Shown here piece after piece: positions 51,101-57,903 of a stretch of 64,000 nucleotides of DNA. A program made the position numbers and the translations under genes. The stretch is taken from contig CP136067.1 in the NCBI GenBank assembly GCA_032622095.1, positions 56,339,899 through 56,403,898 on the forward strand, read 5' to 3'. The notes under the pieces were generated by a model, which saw only the letters and a program-made list of their open reading frames with translations, searched no databases and was not told where the DNA came from. Source of the stretch: Siphonodentalium dalli (lineage: Eukaryota > Mollusca > Scaphopoda > Gadilida > Siphonodentaliidae). Position 1 is the first letter of the stretch. Every line of letters begins with the position of its first letter.

Positions 51101-54100
51101 TACTTCATCGGAGACGATGCATTCGCCCTCAGAGAGACCATGATGAAGCCCTACGCACTCCGTGGTCTGGGTGATAACCACAGGATCTTCAATTACCGGC
51201 TTTCCCGTGCCAGAAGGGTTGTGGAAAATGCCTTTGGCATCCTAGCCAACAGGTTCCAGGTTATGCTTGGCACCATGCAGCATCTTCCAGAAAATGTCAA
51301 GCTCGTAACCAAAACCTGCATTTGCCTACACAATCTCATGAGGATACGCTACCCTGGTCTACAGAATCAGCAGCTCGACCGTGTGGAGAACAACGGTGAC
51401 ATCATCGCTGGAGCCTGGAGAGATGGAAGGGATATGCTGGACACCCAGGTAGTTGTTGGGCCAAACACTGCAACCAACAAAGGAAAGAAGCAGAGGAACC
51501 TCCTCAAGCACTGGGTCAACTCAGAGGCAGGTGCTGTTCCCTGGCAAAACAGCATGATCTAGAGGAACCTATGTTGTTGTAGTGACTTGTTGTAGTGAGA
51601 TTGGTGTATATACTGTATTGTTGTTCCATAACATGTTATATTTACAAACTAAGTGTGATCATCACTAAATCTAGCATTCCGATTGGTCGGCGCCCACGTG
51701 GCTAGTTGCAATTATATCTCGGTGAATGCGCAACAGCTAATAACTGCAAGCTCATAACAACATCGATACTTCATTTGGGTTTGGAAAAAACGAACGCGTA
51801 ATGTTTTGGGCGCATTTGGATTGACTTAATAAATCATCGGGTTTCAATATAAAGAGAAATTGTTCCTGTTAACTTTTGCCGAGGGTGCTATGGGATATTT
51901 TGGGCTGGTTTTGTACATTAACAAAAGTGGCTTTTTCGCTAAATGTATATAAATATAAGGATGAACTGTCATGTAGACTGTTTCTATGGAGATGTAACCG
52001 TGATGTAAGTGGTCATAACTTGTAAAACCCTTCGGGTTTTACACAAGTTATGACCACTTACCTCACGGTTACATCTCCATAAATACAGTCCACATGACAG
52101 TTAATCCTTATATAAATTTGTATTTATATCATCAACTGAAACATAACACAACATAACACAACACTGCCAAAAACACACAAGTAGATAACTAAAGCAGTCC
52201 TAAGACACTAAGTAATCCTAGAGCAAGCAGTCCTGAATCCTAAAGCAGTCCTAGTTCGGTGTATCTGGTGCCTTTGTTACTGGAGTGTTCAGCAGATCAC
52301 CATCCTCCTGATCCTTAGCAGCTGCAATCGGAACTTGAGACCCTCCGATGAGTGAGGACTTGTTGGAGAGGTTGCACAGGCTGGTGTCTGTCTGCTGCTG
52401 CTGCTGCTTGTGCTGTTCCTGCTGTTTGCGCTGTTCATGCTGTTGCTGCTGCTGTGAGAAGACTGTCTGTGCATAATAGCTGCTCATGTAGTCATTGCTC
52501 ATGGAGTCCCAGACACTGCCTTGTGGAGGGTTGGATTGCCACTGGTGGGGAGGAGGCTGGTAGTTAGGGTACATACACGCACCAAAGGAGCCGGGGGCTG
52601 GTGTTGACATCGGTCGACCTGGTAAGTGGGTGCTGGTGCTGGCTCCCTGGTCACCGGGTCGGCGATCAGACGTCGACTGCATGTCATCTACCTCCTCCTC
52701 TTCCTCCTCCGACGACTCGGCAGCATCTTCCTCCATGAACTGTGTGCGCAGCTTGTTTATCACCAGCCTGGTCTTCTTGAAGCGGGCCTTAGGCATGGTG
52801 AGGAGGCTGTTGTGGACATACTGTCCAAACACCTCTCTCTCGTTGGTGGGCTGGTCCTTTGGCCTGGCGGCGAGCTCCTTCAGAACTTCAGTGGAGTCCG
52901 TGACCTTCTTCTGGAGGGCTTCTACAGCTGCCCTGTAATAATAATAATATAATATAATATTCATTTATTTCAGATAAACTATACATAGTATAAATATCCA
53001 TACAACTAGTAAAATATATAAACAATATGTACAAATAAGGTTTGATATGCATACCTGTCTGCGGCGTCGAGTCTGCGCTTGGTTACCACCCTGGAGGTGC
53101 CCGTGAGTTCCAGGTGAGGGGTGGTATCACTGGTGGCTCCATCTGCAGCTTCTTCGGCGCACGCAGCCTCGGCATCCGTTAGGTCTCCTGTGGTGTTCTG
53201 GAGAGCTGTCCGGACACTGACGAGGGGCTCACGGCGGTGCCGAATGATGCTCTTCAGGAAGGTGAATTGGGTCTTGATCCACGTCTCCCTCTCGGTCATT
53301 GCAGTAAGGTCCCTGGCACCAGCACCGCTCTTTAAATCTTTATCAAGCTTCACATGGATGTCACGCAAGGACCGGAACCATCGCTGCAAGTGGGCGCCAT
53401 CTTTGATCTCACCGTGTGAGGGGTCCAGCACCTGGGCCTGATCTTCCCACCTCTTCAGCCTCTTGGCAGTGTCTTTGTAGGCGTTGAGTTTTGGATTCCA
53501 CACCATTGGGTTCTCCCTCAGCCACTCAACCATCAGAATCTCTCTGGCCTCGCTGATAGTAGCAGATTCTTTGATTTTCCTGGGCTTGGTGGGGTTGGTC
53601 ACCTTCTTCTTCTTGGATTTGGGTGGAGAACCAGAGCCATGTTCATCAGAAGCAATGCCTGCTACATTCTTTGAATGCTGTGATGAAATGGAGGAGTCAC
53701 GAGTCAATGGTTCTGTAGGCGGGTGAGTTGGAGACCGTCCTCTTGCTGGTTGTTTTCGGCCACGGCCACGGCCACGGGAAGCTGTTTCGGTAGTTTTGAC
53801 ATCACTGTTATCTGATTTCTTTGTAGATTTCCTCATGTTGACCTCGATGACCAAATCAGTACTGAAGAAAATAATGAATCGGCTCAGCTTTTATAGGTTT
53901 TTATCACGTGACAGATATTCGCAAATACCACGCAACTAGCACGCAGGTCAAACGCAACTTGTAAGTTTTTAACGCAACTCAAACGCAACTCGTAAGTTCT
54001 GCACGCAACTCACCCGCAACTCGCACGCAACTCGCACGCAACTCGTACGCCGGTGATCGCAGATATTGGGGGATCATAAGTTCAGTTCGCAACCCACACG

Positions 54101-55360
54101 CAACTCGCACGCAACTCGTACGCCGGTGATCGCAGATATTGGGGGATCATAAGTTCAGTTCGTAACCCACACGCAACCCACACGCAACTCACACGCAACC
54201 CATAGGTCGAATAGGTTACAAATTGACAAAATTGTTGATTTCGCTTGCGTTTGGTGCGTATACAAATATTTTTTACACGCAACTCATAGGTTTCAGCATA
54301 CGCTATGGTGTGAGGGTACCTTAAGAAATATTATTTGGAAGTTGGAGTGCGTTCTTCGGTTTAACAGAATCAACCCATGGTGACATCTAGGTGCGAGCCA
54401 TCAATTTTATCCGAAATTTGTAGAAAAACATGGCTGCCAGCGAACATCTTGGATTTTACTCTTTGCATGACTAAATACTTCGGCACAGCCTACAGGCCAC
54501 ACCCCTCATCCGATTGTCACCACACTCCATATGAATCTTCGGTGTGACCTCTAGATGGGATCCATCGATTATTTTTTATTACTAAAACTCTTTGGCTTTC
54601 CTGTTCTTTATCATTCTATTCATTGATTATTTCCGAAATTCGATAAAAAACATGGCTGCAAGCGGCCATCTTGTATTTTACTCTTTGCCTGACTAAATCC
54701 TTGGGCACACTCTACATGCCACATCCCTCTTCCAATCGTCATAAATCTCCATATGGATCTTCAAAGTGACCTCTGGATTCGAGCCATCGATTATTATTAT
54801 TAAATATTTTTGGCTTTCCTTCTGTATCGTTCTATTCATTGATCAGCAAATAATAAACTCCTTCCCAAGTTGAGCTACAGTGTCATTGACACTTTCGTTT
54901 ATGAAAACATGGCTGTCGGCAGTCATCTTATATTTACTCTTTGCATGAATAAATACTTTGGAACACCCTACAACCAATATTTTTATACAAATGATCCCAA
55001 ATTTATAATGGCTCTCGTTTCAGTGACCTCTCGTATTTCTTAAACATATAAACTTTCCGCATTCCATATCGCCCATTGACTGTTATGTGTGACATTACCC
55101 ATTGAGCTTGTTGAGCTAAAGTGTAATTGACACTTTCATTTAAAATAAAAAATAATCTTTTTTTTTCTCTCAGAGAACTGTTAAGTCTTGGAGCCAGTAA
55201 GCCGTGGCCCGAAGCACTAAAGATTATGACAGGGAAGGACAAGATCGATACAGGTTCCATCCGAAGATATTTCAAACCTCTAATAGACTGGTTAGAAGAA
55301 GTCAACAGAGACCAGACCGTTGGATGGGACAACGCTACTGTCAATTGGAAGGAGTCGTGA
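23471..55360 (+). CDS. Angiotensin-converting enzyme, secreted single-domain (peptidase M2)
   Basis: A zinc dipeptidyl-carboxypeptidase gene. Eleven coding exons join in phase to give 645 residues. The start is an ATG at 23471 followed by a hydrophobic leader ([12 protein letters not shown]), so the protein should be secreted. There is no C-terminal membrane anchor and only one catalytic domain, as in leech and insect ACEs. The zinc motif is H399-E400-M401-G402-H403, with third ligand E427. Equivalents of human Q281, K511 and Y520 (Q297, K532, Y541), H353 (H369), H513 (H534) and Y523 (Y544) are present. Three disulfides are conserved (C165-C170, C368-C386, C559-C571). First chloride site residues R198, W506, W507 and R510 are kept. 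Second-site ligands Y224 and R522 align with Q237 and A543. The first coding exon has an acceptor upstream (TTTTTTTTTCAG, ending 23452), so a 5' untranslated exon must lie further left. Family assignment is near certain; the exact physiological substrate is unknown. Confidence 0.96.
23990..24305 (+). repeat. Diverged unit of the GTCC/171-bp repeat family
   Basis: A (GTCC)n-like tract (GTCCATCCGTCCGTCC) leads into sequence resembling the 27.8-kb and 48.2-kb arrays (TTCCGACCGATAACnCC, GAAAGTTGGTATATG, CGACTTAGAA) and ends with the shared tail GGCGTTGCTCTTGTTT. It lies in ACE intron 1. Confidence 0.6.
24939..25078 (+). CDS. ACE coding exon 2
   Basis: Residues 46-92. Acceptor TTCTAAG, donor AAAAG|GTACAT, ending in phase 0. 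It matches the first helices of M2 peptidases ([15 protein letters not shown], compare the human AEANWNYNTNI region). A second AG at 24949-24950 exists, but only the one used here keeps the frame with exon 1. Confidence 0.92.
25454..25501. repeat. Perfect 18-19-bp inverted repeat
   Basis: ATAATAAGTTCAACAAAC and its inverse are separated by about 11 nt. The arm sequence recurs singly in MITE family 3 (for example near 58060 and 41905), so this is probably a fold-back fragment of that family. Confidence 0.7.
25690..26188 (-). pseudogene. Middle fragment of an uncharacterised invertebrate gene family
   Basis: Read right to left, the DNA encodes, with frameshifts and stops, a TFNDY segment, a VVWDMY segment, a basic [12 protein letters not shown] segment, then EEADIRI and [11 protein letters not shown]. 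In this order these are hallmarks of a large uncharacterised family common in cnidarians and molluscs (recognised from memory, not searched). The N- and C-terminal parts of the same family lie on the opposite strand from 26192. Function of the family is not established; see the finding on the acidic motifs. Confidence 0.7.
26192..26960 (+). pseudogene. N- and C-terminal fragments of the same uncharacterised family
   Basis: The open frame 26192-26620 gives 142 residues, ending in the family's SNLLGCI block and the [12 protein letters not shown] block. After a stop, the VVWD segment recurs (about 26690). The reading then jumps, with the middle of the protein missing, to [10 protein letters not shown] and a cysteine-rich tail [17 protein letters not shown]. 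One cysteine of the usual LPCTELC motif is tyrosine here. Frames shift between these blocks. The segment shared with the minus-strand fragment forms inverted arms of roughly 100 bp (26089-26188 and 26592-26700). Confidence 0.7.
27091..27136. repeat. (TA)n microsatellite
   Basis: About 23 pure TA units within ACE intron 2. Confidence 0.95.
27800..28710 (+). repeat. 171-bp tandem repeat, five units
   Basis: After a GTCCGTCCGTCC lead, units with TTGTCCGGATGATAAC recur at about 27826, 27997, 28168, 28343 and 28513, so the period is about 171 bp. Each unit holds AAGTTCGAATTTGGGTTCCG and GAGTTATGCCCCTT. The array ends in GGCGTATATTGCACGCCCAG and CTCTTGTTTT. Open frames through it are by-products of the repeat. 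Confidence 0.85.
29330..29815 (+). repeat. 175-bp tandem repeat, about three units
   Basis: Units contain GGTTGCTAGG, GCACATATGACTGATATTAT, AACAAACTAAACTAC and GTGAAAACAATT in constant order, with periods of roughly 175 bp. The third unit is shortened. Confidence 0.75.
29940..31010. repeat. Degenerate CCATGGACC-rich low-complexity zone
   Basis: For more than 1 kb, short blocks of the type CATGGACCnA alternate with ATATAT-rich spacers at irregular distances of about 25-60 bp, in both orientations. There is no stable period and no gene. Confidence 0.6.
31053..31116. repeat. Near-perfect palindrome
   Basis: TATGCATTTTGGTCCATGAC and its inverse meet at CCCGTATACGGG with no spacer. The GGTCCATGAC core is the motif of the preceding low-complexity zone, so the palindrome probably arose from it. 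Confidence 0.9.
32251..33243. mobile_element. Mariner-like non-autonomous element with nested MITE
   Basis: Inverted ends of 30 bp with one mismatch: TACAGTACCAGTCAAAAGAA at 32251 and the inverse ending at 33243. CAGT ends flanked by TA fit the Tc1/mariner superfamily. No transposase is present. The interior is packed with GCGATATTG / CAATATCGC words in both orientations. Removing the nested MITE (32405-32907) leaves about 490 bp. Confidence 0.85.
32405..32907 (+). mobile_element. TTAA-type MITE family 1, copy 3 (nested)
   Basis: 503 bp, TTAA at both ends, almost identical to 22470-22972. It sits inside the mariner-like element, so it is the younger insertion. Confidence 0.93.
33244..35578. 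other. Non-coding remainder of ACE intron 2
   Basis: AT-rich; I see no exon, repeat or RNA gene that I can support. Confidence 0.5.
35579..35742 (+). CDS. ACE coding exon 3
   Basis: Residues 93-146 plus two bases. Acceptor TTATACGCAG, donor CACCAG|GTAAAA. It begins [19 protein letters not shown], matching the long N-terminal helix region of ACE. The preceding intron is 10.5 kb and carries most of the window's nested repeats. Confidence 0.92.
35950..36045 (-). repeat. Inverted single copy of the 138-bp repeat
   Basis: The reverse complement reads TTGTTCCCGGGATCAAAGTA at its end and includes GAGCGAGGTCAAGGACAC, matching 5490-5735 next to the satellite. It lies in ACE intron 3. Confidence 0.8.
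36467..36699 (+). CDS. ACE coding exon 4
   Basis: Residues 147-224 plus one base. It contains the C165-C170 pair, EPDLEGI, and the helix with R198 (equivalent of human chloride ligand R186). The donor is AACG|GTTCGT, weaker than consensus, but the phase and the join to GFDDFGDYW (human GYVDAGDSW) require it. Confidence 0.93.
37464..37664 (+). CDS. ACE coding exon 5
   Basis: Residues 225-291. Acceptor CTTGTAG, donor CTCG|GTGAGG. Motifs include [15 protein letters not shown] and GIPAHLLG, all diagnostic for M2. The residue aligned with human Y224, a ligand of the second chloride ion, is Q237. Confidence 0.95.
37876..37921 (+). repeat. Short tandem repeat AGGTCCTCTGTCCCC
   Basis: Three 15-bp units in ACE intron 5. 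Confidence 0.85.
38439..38837. mobile_element. TTAA-type MITE family 4 with two mirrored palindromes
   Basis: Ends TTAACCCTTTACCCAACA and its exact inverse (18 bp perfect, about 26 bp with one mismatch), with TTAA at each border. Inside are two palindromes of about 68 bp (38470-38537 and 38619-38686), each starting GCCAATGCATTCTCTTATAT. The second is the reverse complement of the first, including the asymmetric centre (CATAGG versus CCTATG). AT-rich spacer between them. No coding capacity. Located in ACE intron 5. Confidence 0.92.
38911..39181 (+). CDS. ACE coding exon 6
   Basis: Residues 292-381 plus two bases. Acceptor TTTTACAG, donor TTCCG|GTAAGG. It contains GNLWAQLW (Q297), [25 protein letters not shown] with H369, and the first cysteine of the second disulfide (C368). 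Human A354 aligns with G370. Confidence 0.95.
39243..39485 (+). mobile_element. MITE family 3, copy 1 (decayed)
   Basis: About 240 bp matching 57405-57629 and 57904-58143 across CTGGATTCTCCC, GGTGGGAAATGTTCAGATAATAAG and a CGTATAGAAAGGGGTAA end. The left end is degraded. In ACE intron 6. Confidence 0.7.
39578..40203 (+). mobile_element. Hairpin-headed repeat, copy A
   Basis: About 625 bp, matched in inverse orientation at 46143-46712. The first 200 bp (39595-39797) can fold as a cloverleaf: outer arms (TTGTGTACAGTATGTG and its inverse) enclose two inner hairpins built on AAAAGTCATATTGGACT words. The rest contains GTGACGTCACGGAGTCCCGA. No coding domain. In ACE intron 6. Confidence 0.85.
40460..40698 (+). 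CDS. ACE coding exon 7 (catalytic HEMGH)
   Basis: Residues 382-461 plus one base. Acceptor ATTTGCAG, donor GAAAA|GTAAGT. It carries the zinc-binding [13 protein letters not shown] and the third ligand in GFHEAVGD, 24 residues after the second histidine as in the human enzyme. C386 completes the second disulfide. Confidence 0.97.
40862..41790 (+). repeat. Tandem pair of hairpin-bearing units
   Basis: Two units (about 40862-41285 and 41285-41790) share GACACGTGT, GTGATAAAAAG and CCTCGTCCACTAAATT-type blocks, and each ends in GAGAnCCTCTATA. In the first, 41032-41166 is an imperfect palindrome with arms of about 60 nt. The second has a shortened version. A related hairpin occurs at 56630-56690. 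In ACE intron 7. Confidence 0.65.
42343..42487 (+). CDS. ACE coding exon 8
   Basis: Residues 462-509 plus two bases. Acceptor CATGCACAG, donor ATGAG|GTCAGT. Motifs: [24 protein letters not shown] and NRNWWEM. W506 and W507, plus R510 split with the next exon, correspond to the first chloride site. Confidence 0.95.
43139..43237 (+). CDS. ACE coding exon 9
   Basis: Residues 510-542 plus two bases. Acceptor CATTTTCAG, donor TTGC|GTGAGT. It holds [20 protein letters not shown] (K532, H534) and Y541. The last codon is split; with the next exon it reads GCA (alanine) where human ACE has arginine 522. Confidence 0.94.
43280..43360. repeat. 81-bp hairpin element, TACAGTAATGC family
   Basis: Perfect arms of about 31 nt (TACAGTAATGCTCTAATTAA and onward) around a 15-nt centre. 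The same terminal words flank the 230-bp palindrome at 60821. In ACE intron 9. Confidence 0.92.
43846..45100 (-). other. Possible degraded LINE-like sequence
   Basis: A TTCAATTCAATTGAGTTTATT start at 43846 resembles the 3' tail of a non-LTR element on the minus strand. Several minus-strand frames follow (44048-43851, 44355-44077, 44947-44747) without a recognisable domain. I cannot confirm it. Confidence 0.25.
45183..45305 (+). CDS. ACE coding exon 10
   Basis: Residues 543-583 plus two bases. Acceptor CGTTTCAG, donor TTAAA|GTAAGC. It contains [13 protein letters not shown] (Y544) and the third disulfide C559/C571 in [14 protein letters not shown]. Confidence 0.95.
46143..46712 (-). mobile_element. 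Hairpin-headed repeat, copy B (inverted)
   Basis: Inverse of 39578-40203. Its hairpin (46560-46687) is simpler, with arms of about 60 nt meeting at GGACTTGTCC, so copy A carries extra palindromic sequence at the apex. In ACE intron 10. Confidence 0.85.
48126..48960 (+). repeat. Second array of the GTCC/171-bp repeat family
   Basis: A C-homopolymer, then GTCCGTCCGTCCGTCC, then units with GGTTTCCGGATGAT at about 48342, 48491 and 48661, each with AGGTnAAGTTCGAATTTGA and AGAGTTATG. Unit spacing is 140-170 bp. In ACE intron 10. Confidence 0.8.
49691..50220. promoter_or_regulatory. Left subterminal array of ACGCAAC words
   Basis: The 5' arm has many copies of ACGCAACT/ACGCAACA and of GGTGATCGCAG, in both orientations (GTTGCGTA, GTTGCGTGT towards the gene). 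The matching words fill the right arm. Such arrays are plausible binding sites for the transposon-encoded DNA-binding protein (inference). Confidence 0.7.
50294..51562 (+). CDS. Harbinger nuclease/transposase (HARBI1-like DDE)
   Basis: 422 residues from the ATG at 50294 (context GACAACATGG); the frame is open for 30 codons upstream without another ATG. An arginine-rich run at about residues 29-38 is followed by the HARBI1-type helical region and the DDE nuclease: D184 in [11 protein letters not shown]234 in [11 protein letters not shown]311 in [11 protein letters not shown], with the family's [10 protein letters not shown] in between. The protein cuts and joins transposon ends in the nucleus, together with the Myb-like partner encoded at 53836-52251. 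No stop or frameshift, so it could be functional. Single exon; GC-rich codon use unlike the surrounding intron. Confidence 0.95.
   Translation: MELPLAVIGHQFNLVNLALQHIQNRINRRERRRRRRRVWVRPWISRRLDFGLYDQLLVELRNEDQGAFKNFMRMPPDMYDELLRRVGSRITKQNTKYRLPLDPGLKMAVTLRHLAAGTQYSDMQYGWRVPDKTISVVVREVCQAIIAEYLDEVMTCPTTPEGWRAISDNFMNRWNFPHTCGALDGKHVACRCPPNSGSMYYNYKGFYSVVLLALVDGDYKFIWADLGGLGSSSDAQIYNNCELKEYVEGDNIGFPRPEPLPNDTQDVPYYFIGDDAFALRETMMKPYALRGLGDNHRIFNYRLSRARRVVENAFGILANRFQVMLGTMQHLPENVKLVTKTCICLHNLMRIRYPGLQNQQLDRVENNGDIIAGAWRDGRDMLDTQVVVGPNTATNKGKKQRNLLKHWVNSEAGAVPWQNSMI
51640..52118 (+). mobile_element. Hairpin element, copy 2 (inside Harbinger)
   Basis: Same element as 14314-14836, inserted between the stop codons of the two convergent Harbinger genes. 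The palindrome spans about 51952-52116 and again centres on CCCTTCGGG. Relative to copy 1, two positions changed in both arms so that pairing is kept. Confidence 0.88.
52251..53836 (-). CDS. Harbinger MADF/Myb-like DNA-binding protein, two exons
   Basis: Exon 1 is 53836-53055 and exon 2 is 52932-52251, joined at GACAG|GTATGC and TTATTACAG|GGCAGC in phase 2, giving 487 residues. The ATG at 53836 starts MRKSTKKSD; an in-frame TTG at 53854 is not needed. Order of parts: basic low-complexity N-terminus with RGRGRGRK, a MADF/Myb-SANT-like domain (about 95-190; [33 protein letters not shown]), a linker, a BESS-like helix ([19 protein letters not shown]), an acidic run ([11 protein letters not shown]), and a glutamine-rich tail. 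In characterised Harbingers the Myb-like partner binds transposon ends and helps the nuclease reach the nucleus (family knowledge). Convergent with the nuclease gene. Confidence 0.88.
53920..54320. promoter_or_regulatory. Right subterminal array of ACGCAAC words
   Basis: About twenty ACGCAACTC/ACGCAACCC words, several in tandem, plus two copies of a roughly 70-bp block (about 54029-54100 and 54101-54174) containing CGCCGGTGATCGCAGATATT. Counterpart of the left array. Confidence 0.75.
54360..55000 (+). repeat. Diverged 220-260-bp tandem repeat
   Basis: ACATGGCTGnnnGCnnnCATCTT followed by TTTACTCTTTGCnTGAnTAAAT recurs at about 54428, 54650 and 54907, with TGACCTCTnGAT and CATCGATTATT blocks between. 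Lies just before the last ACE exon. Confidence 0.75.
55174..55360 (+). CDS. ACE terminal coding exon 11
   Basis: Residues 584-645 and TGA stop. Acceptor TTTTTTCTCTCAG. It begins [15 protein letters not shown] and contains YFKPLIDWL, ending NWKES. No hydrophobic anchor follows, so the enzyme is soluble. I see no clear AATAAA in the next 300 bp. Confidence 0.95.
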
Positions 55361-57404
55361 TGTAATTTTTATAATATTCATGACTCAAGTGGAAATGGTG
55401 GCAATATTTGGCGTGAGCAATGTTCGTCATGCATTATGTATAATTTTCACATAATAGACACCTTCCGCACAATGAACTACTACTAATAAGAATTACGAAT
55501 AGCTAATAGTAGTCCTATAATGAACTACTACTGATAAGTAATACGAATAGTGAATGTTTCGGAAGGTCCAAAACGATTTCGCAAATTGACGAATACGAGT
55601 TCGTTTGTGAGAAAATCCTGCCGTTCAAACTACTTGCCACTCGCAGTAAAGTGAAATGGTTCTGTTGTTCGTGATTATTGTAAATGTTTAATAAGAGCCT
55701 TATTACTTTATACTTAATTGTGTTGTTATCAGGACATAGTGAGTAGTCTCGATGATTGCATGCATGGCGTCGAATGATTTTATTGCCACAAACAAATATA
55801 AATTAAGGCCACATGGCGATGGACATAATCTCAGAGTTAACTCCCACATTAAGGAACAGGAAAAGAAGAGAAGAGAAATGATTTCGAACTTATTACTATA
55901 TGATGTATTTGTGAGTTCATTTTCAAAATCAGAAACCGCAATCGTAACTGCGATATTACAAAACGACAACTCATAGAAATAACACACATTCTAACGACGT
56001 AGTACATGTACTCTAATCGCAATTCTTACCAGTAGTAATTCAATAGGTGTCTATTGTCCAGGCGTAGTTATGCACACTAACCATATATGACGTATACATG
56101 GACGTGTCGGTACGGAGATTTGGGGTGCCTCGGCCCATACTTTTGTCAAATTTGTCAATTTTTGAAACAATAACAATGGAAGTTGAATTCAGACTGATAT
56201 ATAAGTTGCAATTGTTTAATTTTCCAATTACAATTTAGTATATGATCCTACCTTTATTCCATCAAACCCATTCTATAAATTGTGATATTAAACGTTCGTT
56301 TACAAGAAATAGTGCCAGATGAGCTTTTACTTCCGGTCAAAATACGATGGCTTCCAATATTTTCCCAACAAACTATAATTAATGAAGAGTTCGAAAAGTT
56401 ATGTCATTAAATATATGCCATTAAGCACAGGCCAAAGGGTCTATTTATCTGGGACTATTTCTTTACGTGGGCAAACAACGCATAGTTACATGAAACGTCA
56501 TCGCATGTCTTGTAGAAGCCGATGTTAGTTTCGCGTCCCATTTGTTGATTTAAGTATGTTTTGTCGAGGTTTTGGATCATGTAATAAATATAATCTACAA
56601 CTTGTCCCCAATTGATAGCGGAATTTAAAAAACTCGTCCAGTAAATTAGGTCTGGACCTCGCAATGGCTCGGTCCAGACCAAATTGACTGGACTCGTTTT
56701 GTAAATTTCGCTATAAACTGCGGACACGTTGTAGATCCTCTATTTTTGTAAAATATATTATTTGCATGGACCAAAAGTTTAACAATTTCTTGTTATCAGA
56801 CACAATTTAGACTGGAGTTGTCATCAGTTGGAAATTGATCCACATTATAGGGAGGTGTTAAGTTGGGCTTATCCAGTAGTCAGAAATGTTAATTCACTAT
56901 TTCGGTCTATTTAAAGTGGGATACTATCATACTAATGAAAATTCGAAGTTGCGCACCCATGCCTCACACACAGCAACATAGTCCGGCTACACGATCTAAC
57001 AACGTCCATGGAAGGTTGTGGTGATTTCTTGGTGTATATTGTCACCAATTATATTTGAATGAATGTGGTGCACACATGACTGCATGCTACTTTAAACAAC
57101 CCAATATCAGAAGAGGTTGTAAATCAAATGATGTCCACATACGAAGTTAATTAGGTTTTGACTCACTGATAACAATTACCACATTTGATTAATATTGTTT
57201 CGAAGACACCTGTGTATGGCTATCTTCAAATAACACATGAAACGTCATCTGCCGTATTCGCGAGGTCCGACAAATTATATAAACCGGATGGTCCTAAAGT
57301 ATATTATACCGTACAGGATCAATACACGTTATATGCAATACCTGACCTAGATTAACCAGCCGGACTTTAAAATAGTCTCCTGCTATCACACATGCATGGT
57401 TGTA
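55361..57404. other. Non-coding sequence downstream of ACE
   Basis: No gene recognised. It contains two ACTACTACTnATAAG-type units (about 55475-55545) and a short hairpin (GGTCTGGACC/GGTCCAGACC, 56650-56683) related to the 41-kb hairpins. Confidence 0.5.
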
Positions 57405-57629
57405 TTTACCCTTTCTACACTGAATGGATTCTCCCATTGGGTCATAAACGTATACATTGGAACGATATATTATTAATTTGGAGTGGTGGTCAGGCAGTGA
57501 AAACAGACGGCAGGCATACGAAAAGATAATACAAAGCAGAGTTAAATGGTGGGAAATGTCCAGATAATAAGTTAAACGAACGAGCCAATGGAACTACTCA
57601 TCAATAAGTATTTAGTATAGAAAGGGTTA
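57405..57629 (+). mobile_element. MITE family 3, copy 2
   Basis: Starts CCCTTTCTACACTGAATGGA and ends AGTATTTAGTATAGAAAGGG followed by TTAA. It shares TGGATTCTCCC, GTATACATTnGAA, GGTGGGAA and GATAATAAG blocks with the next copy. Confidence 0.8.
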
Positions 57630-57903
57630 AAGTTATTAGAAAAATCAAATTTTTTTTACCGAAGATTGCTTTTAATGCACAGCTTTGTCGAAATGTGTTG
57701 TTGAGTATGAGAAACTTATGAATCAATGTACATATGATTAAAACTTGTATGAGGTCATCTGGGCACCACTTTCAACAACGGCACATTTTTCCAAAATGCC
57801 ATTGCTGGTGAATGTATTTATGTCATTACAGTGATCGGAAAAAAATATTTGCTCAATCATATTGTCTCAAATGTCGTACACGTTCAAAATTCCGTAAGGT
57901 TGT

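Larger units (their letters stand above)
49691..54320. mobile_element. Autonomous Harbinger (PIF) DNA transposon
   Basis: A 4.63-kb element in ACE intron 10. Inverted ends are GCTACCCTCACACCATAGCG (49691) and CGCTATGGTGTGAGGGTACC (ending 54320), one mismatch in 20. The flanking TAA (left) and TTA (right) fit the 3-bp TWA target but are not identical direct copies, so the exact border may be a base or two off. It encodes both proteins known to be needed by Harbingers: a DDE nuclease and a Myb/MADF-like protein, in convergent orientation and both with open frames. Its GC-rich genes stand out from the AT-rich intron. A hairpin element (51640-52118) lies between the genes. Confidence 0.93.

Noticed and set aside
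52352-53726. Plus-strand frames opposite the MADF/Myb-like gene
   Set aside because: Antisense shadows of the two exons; the minus-strand reading has the domains and splice sites.
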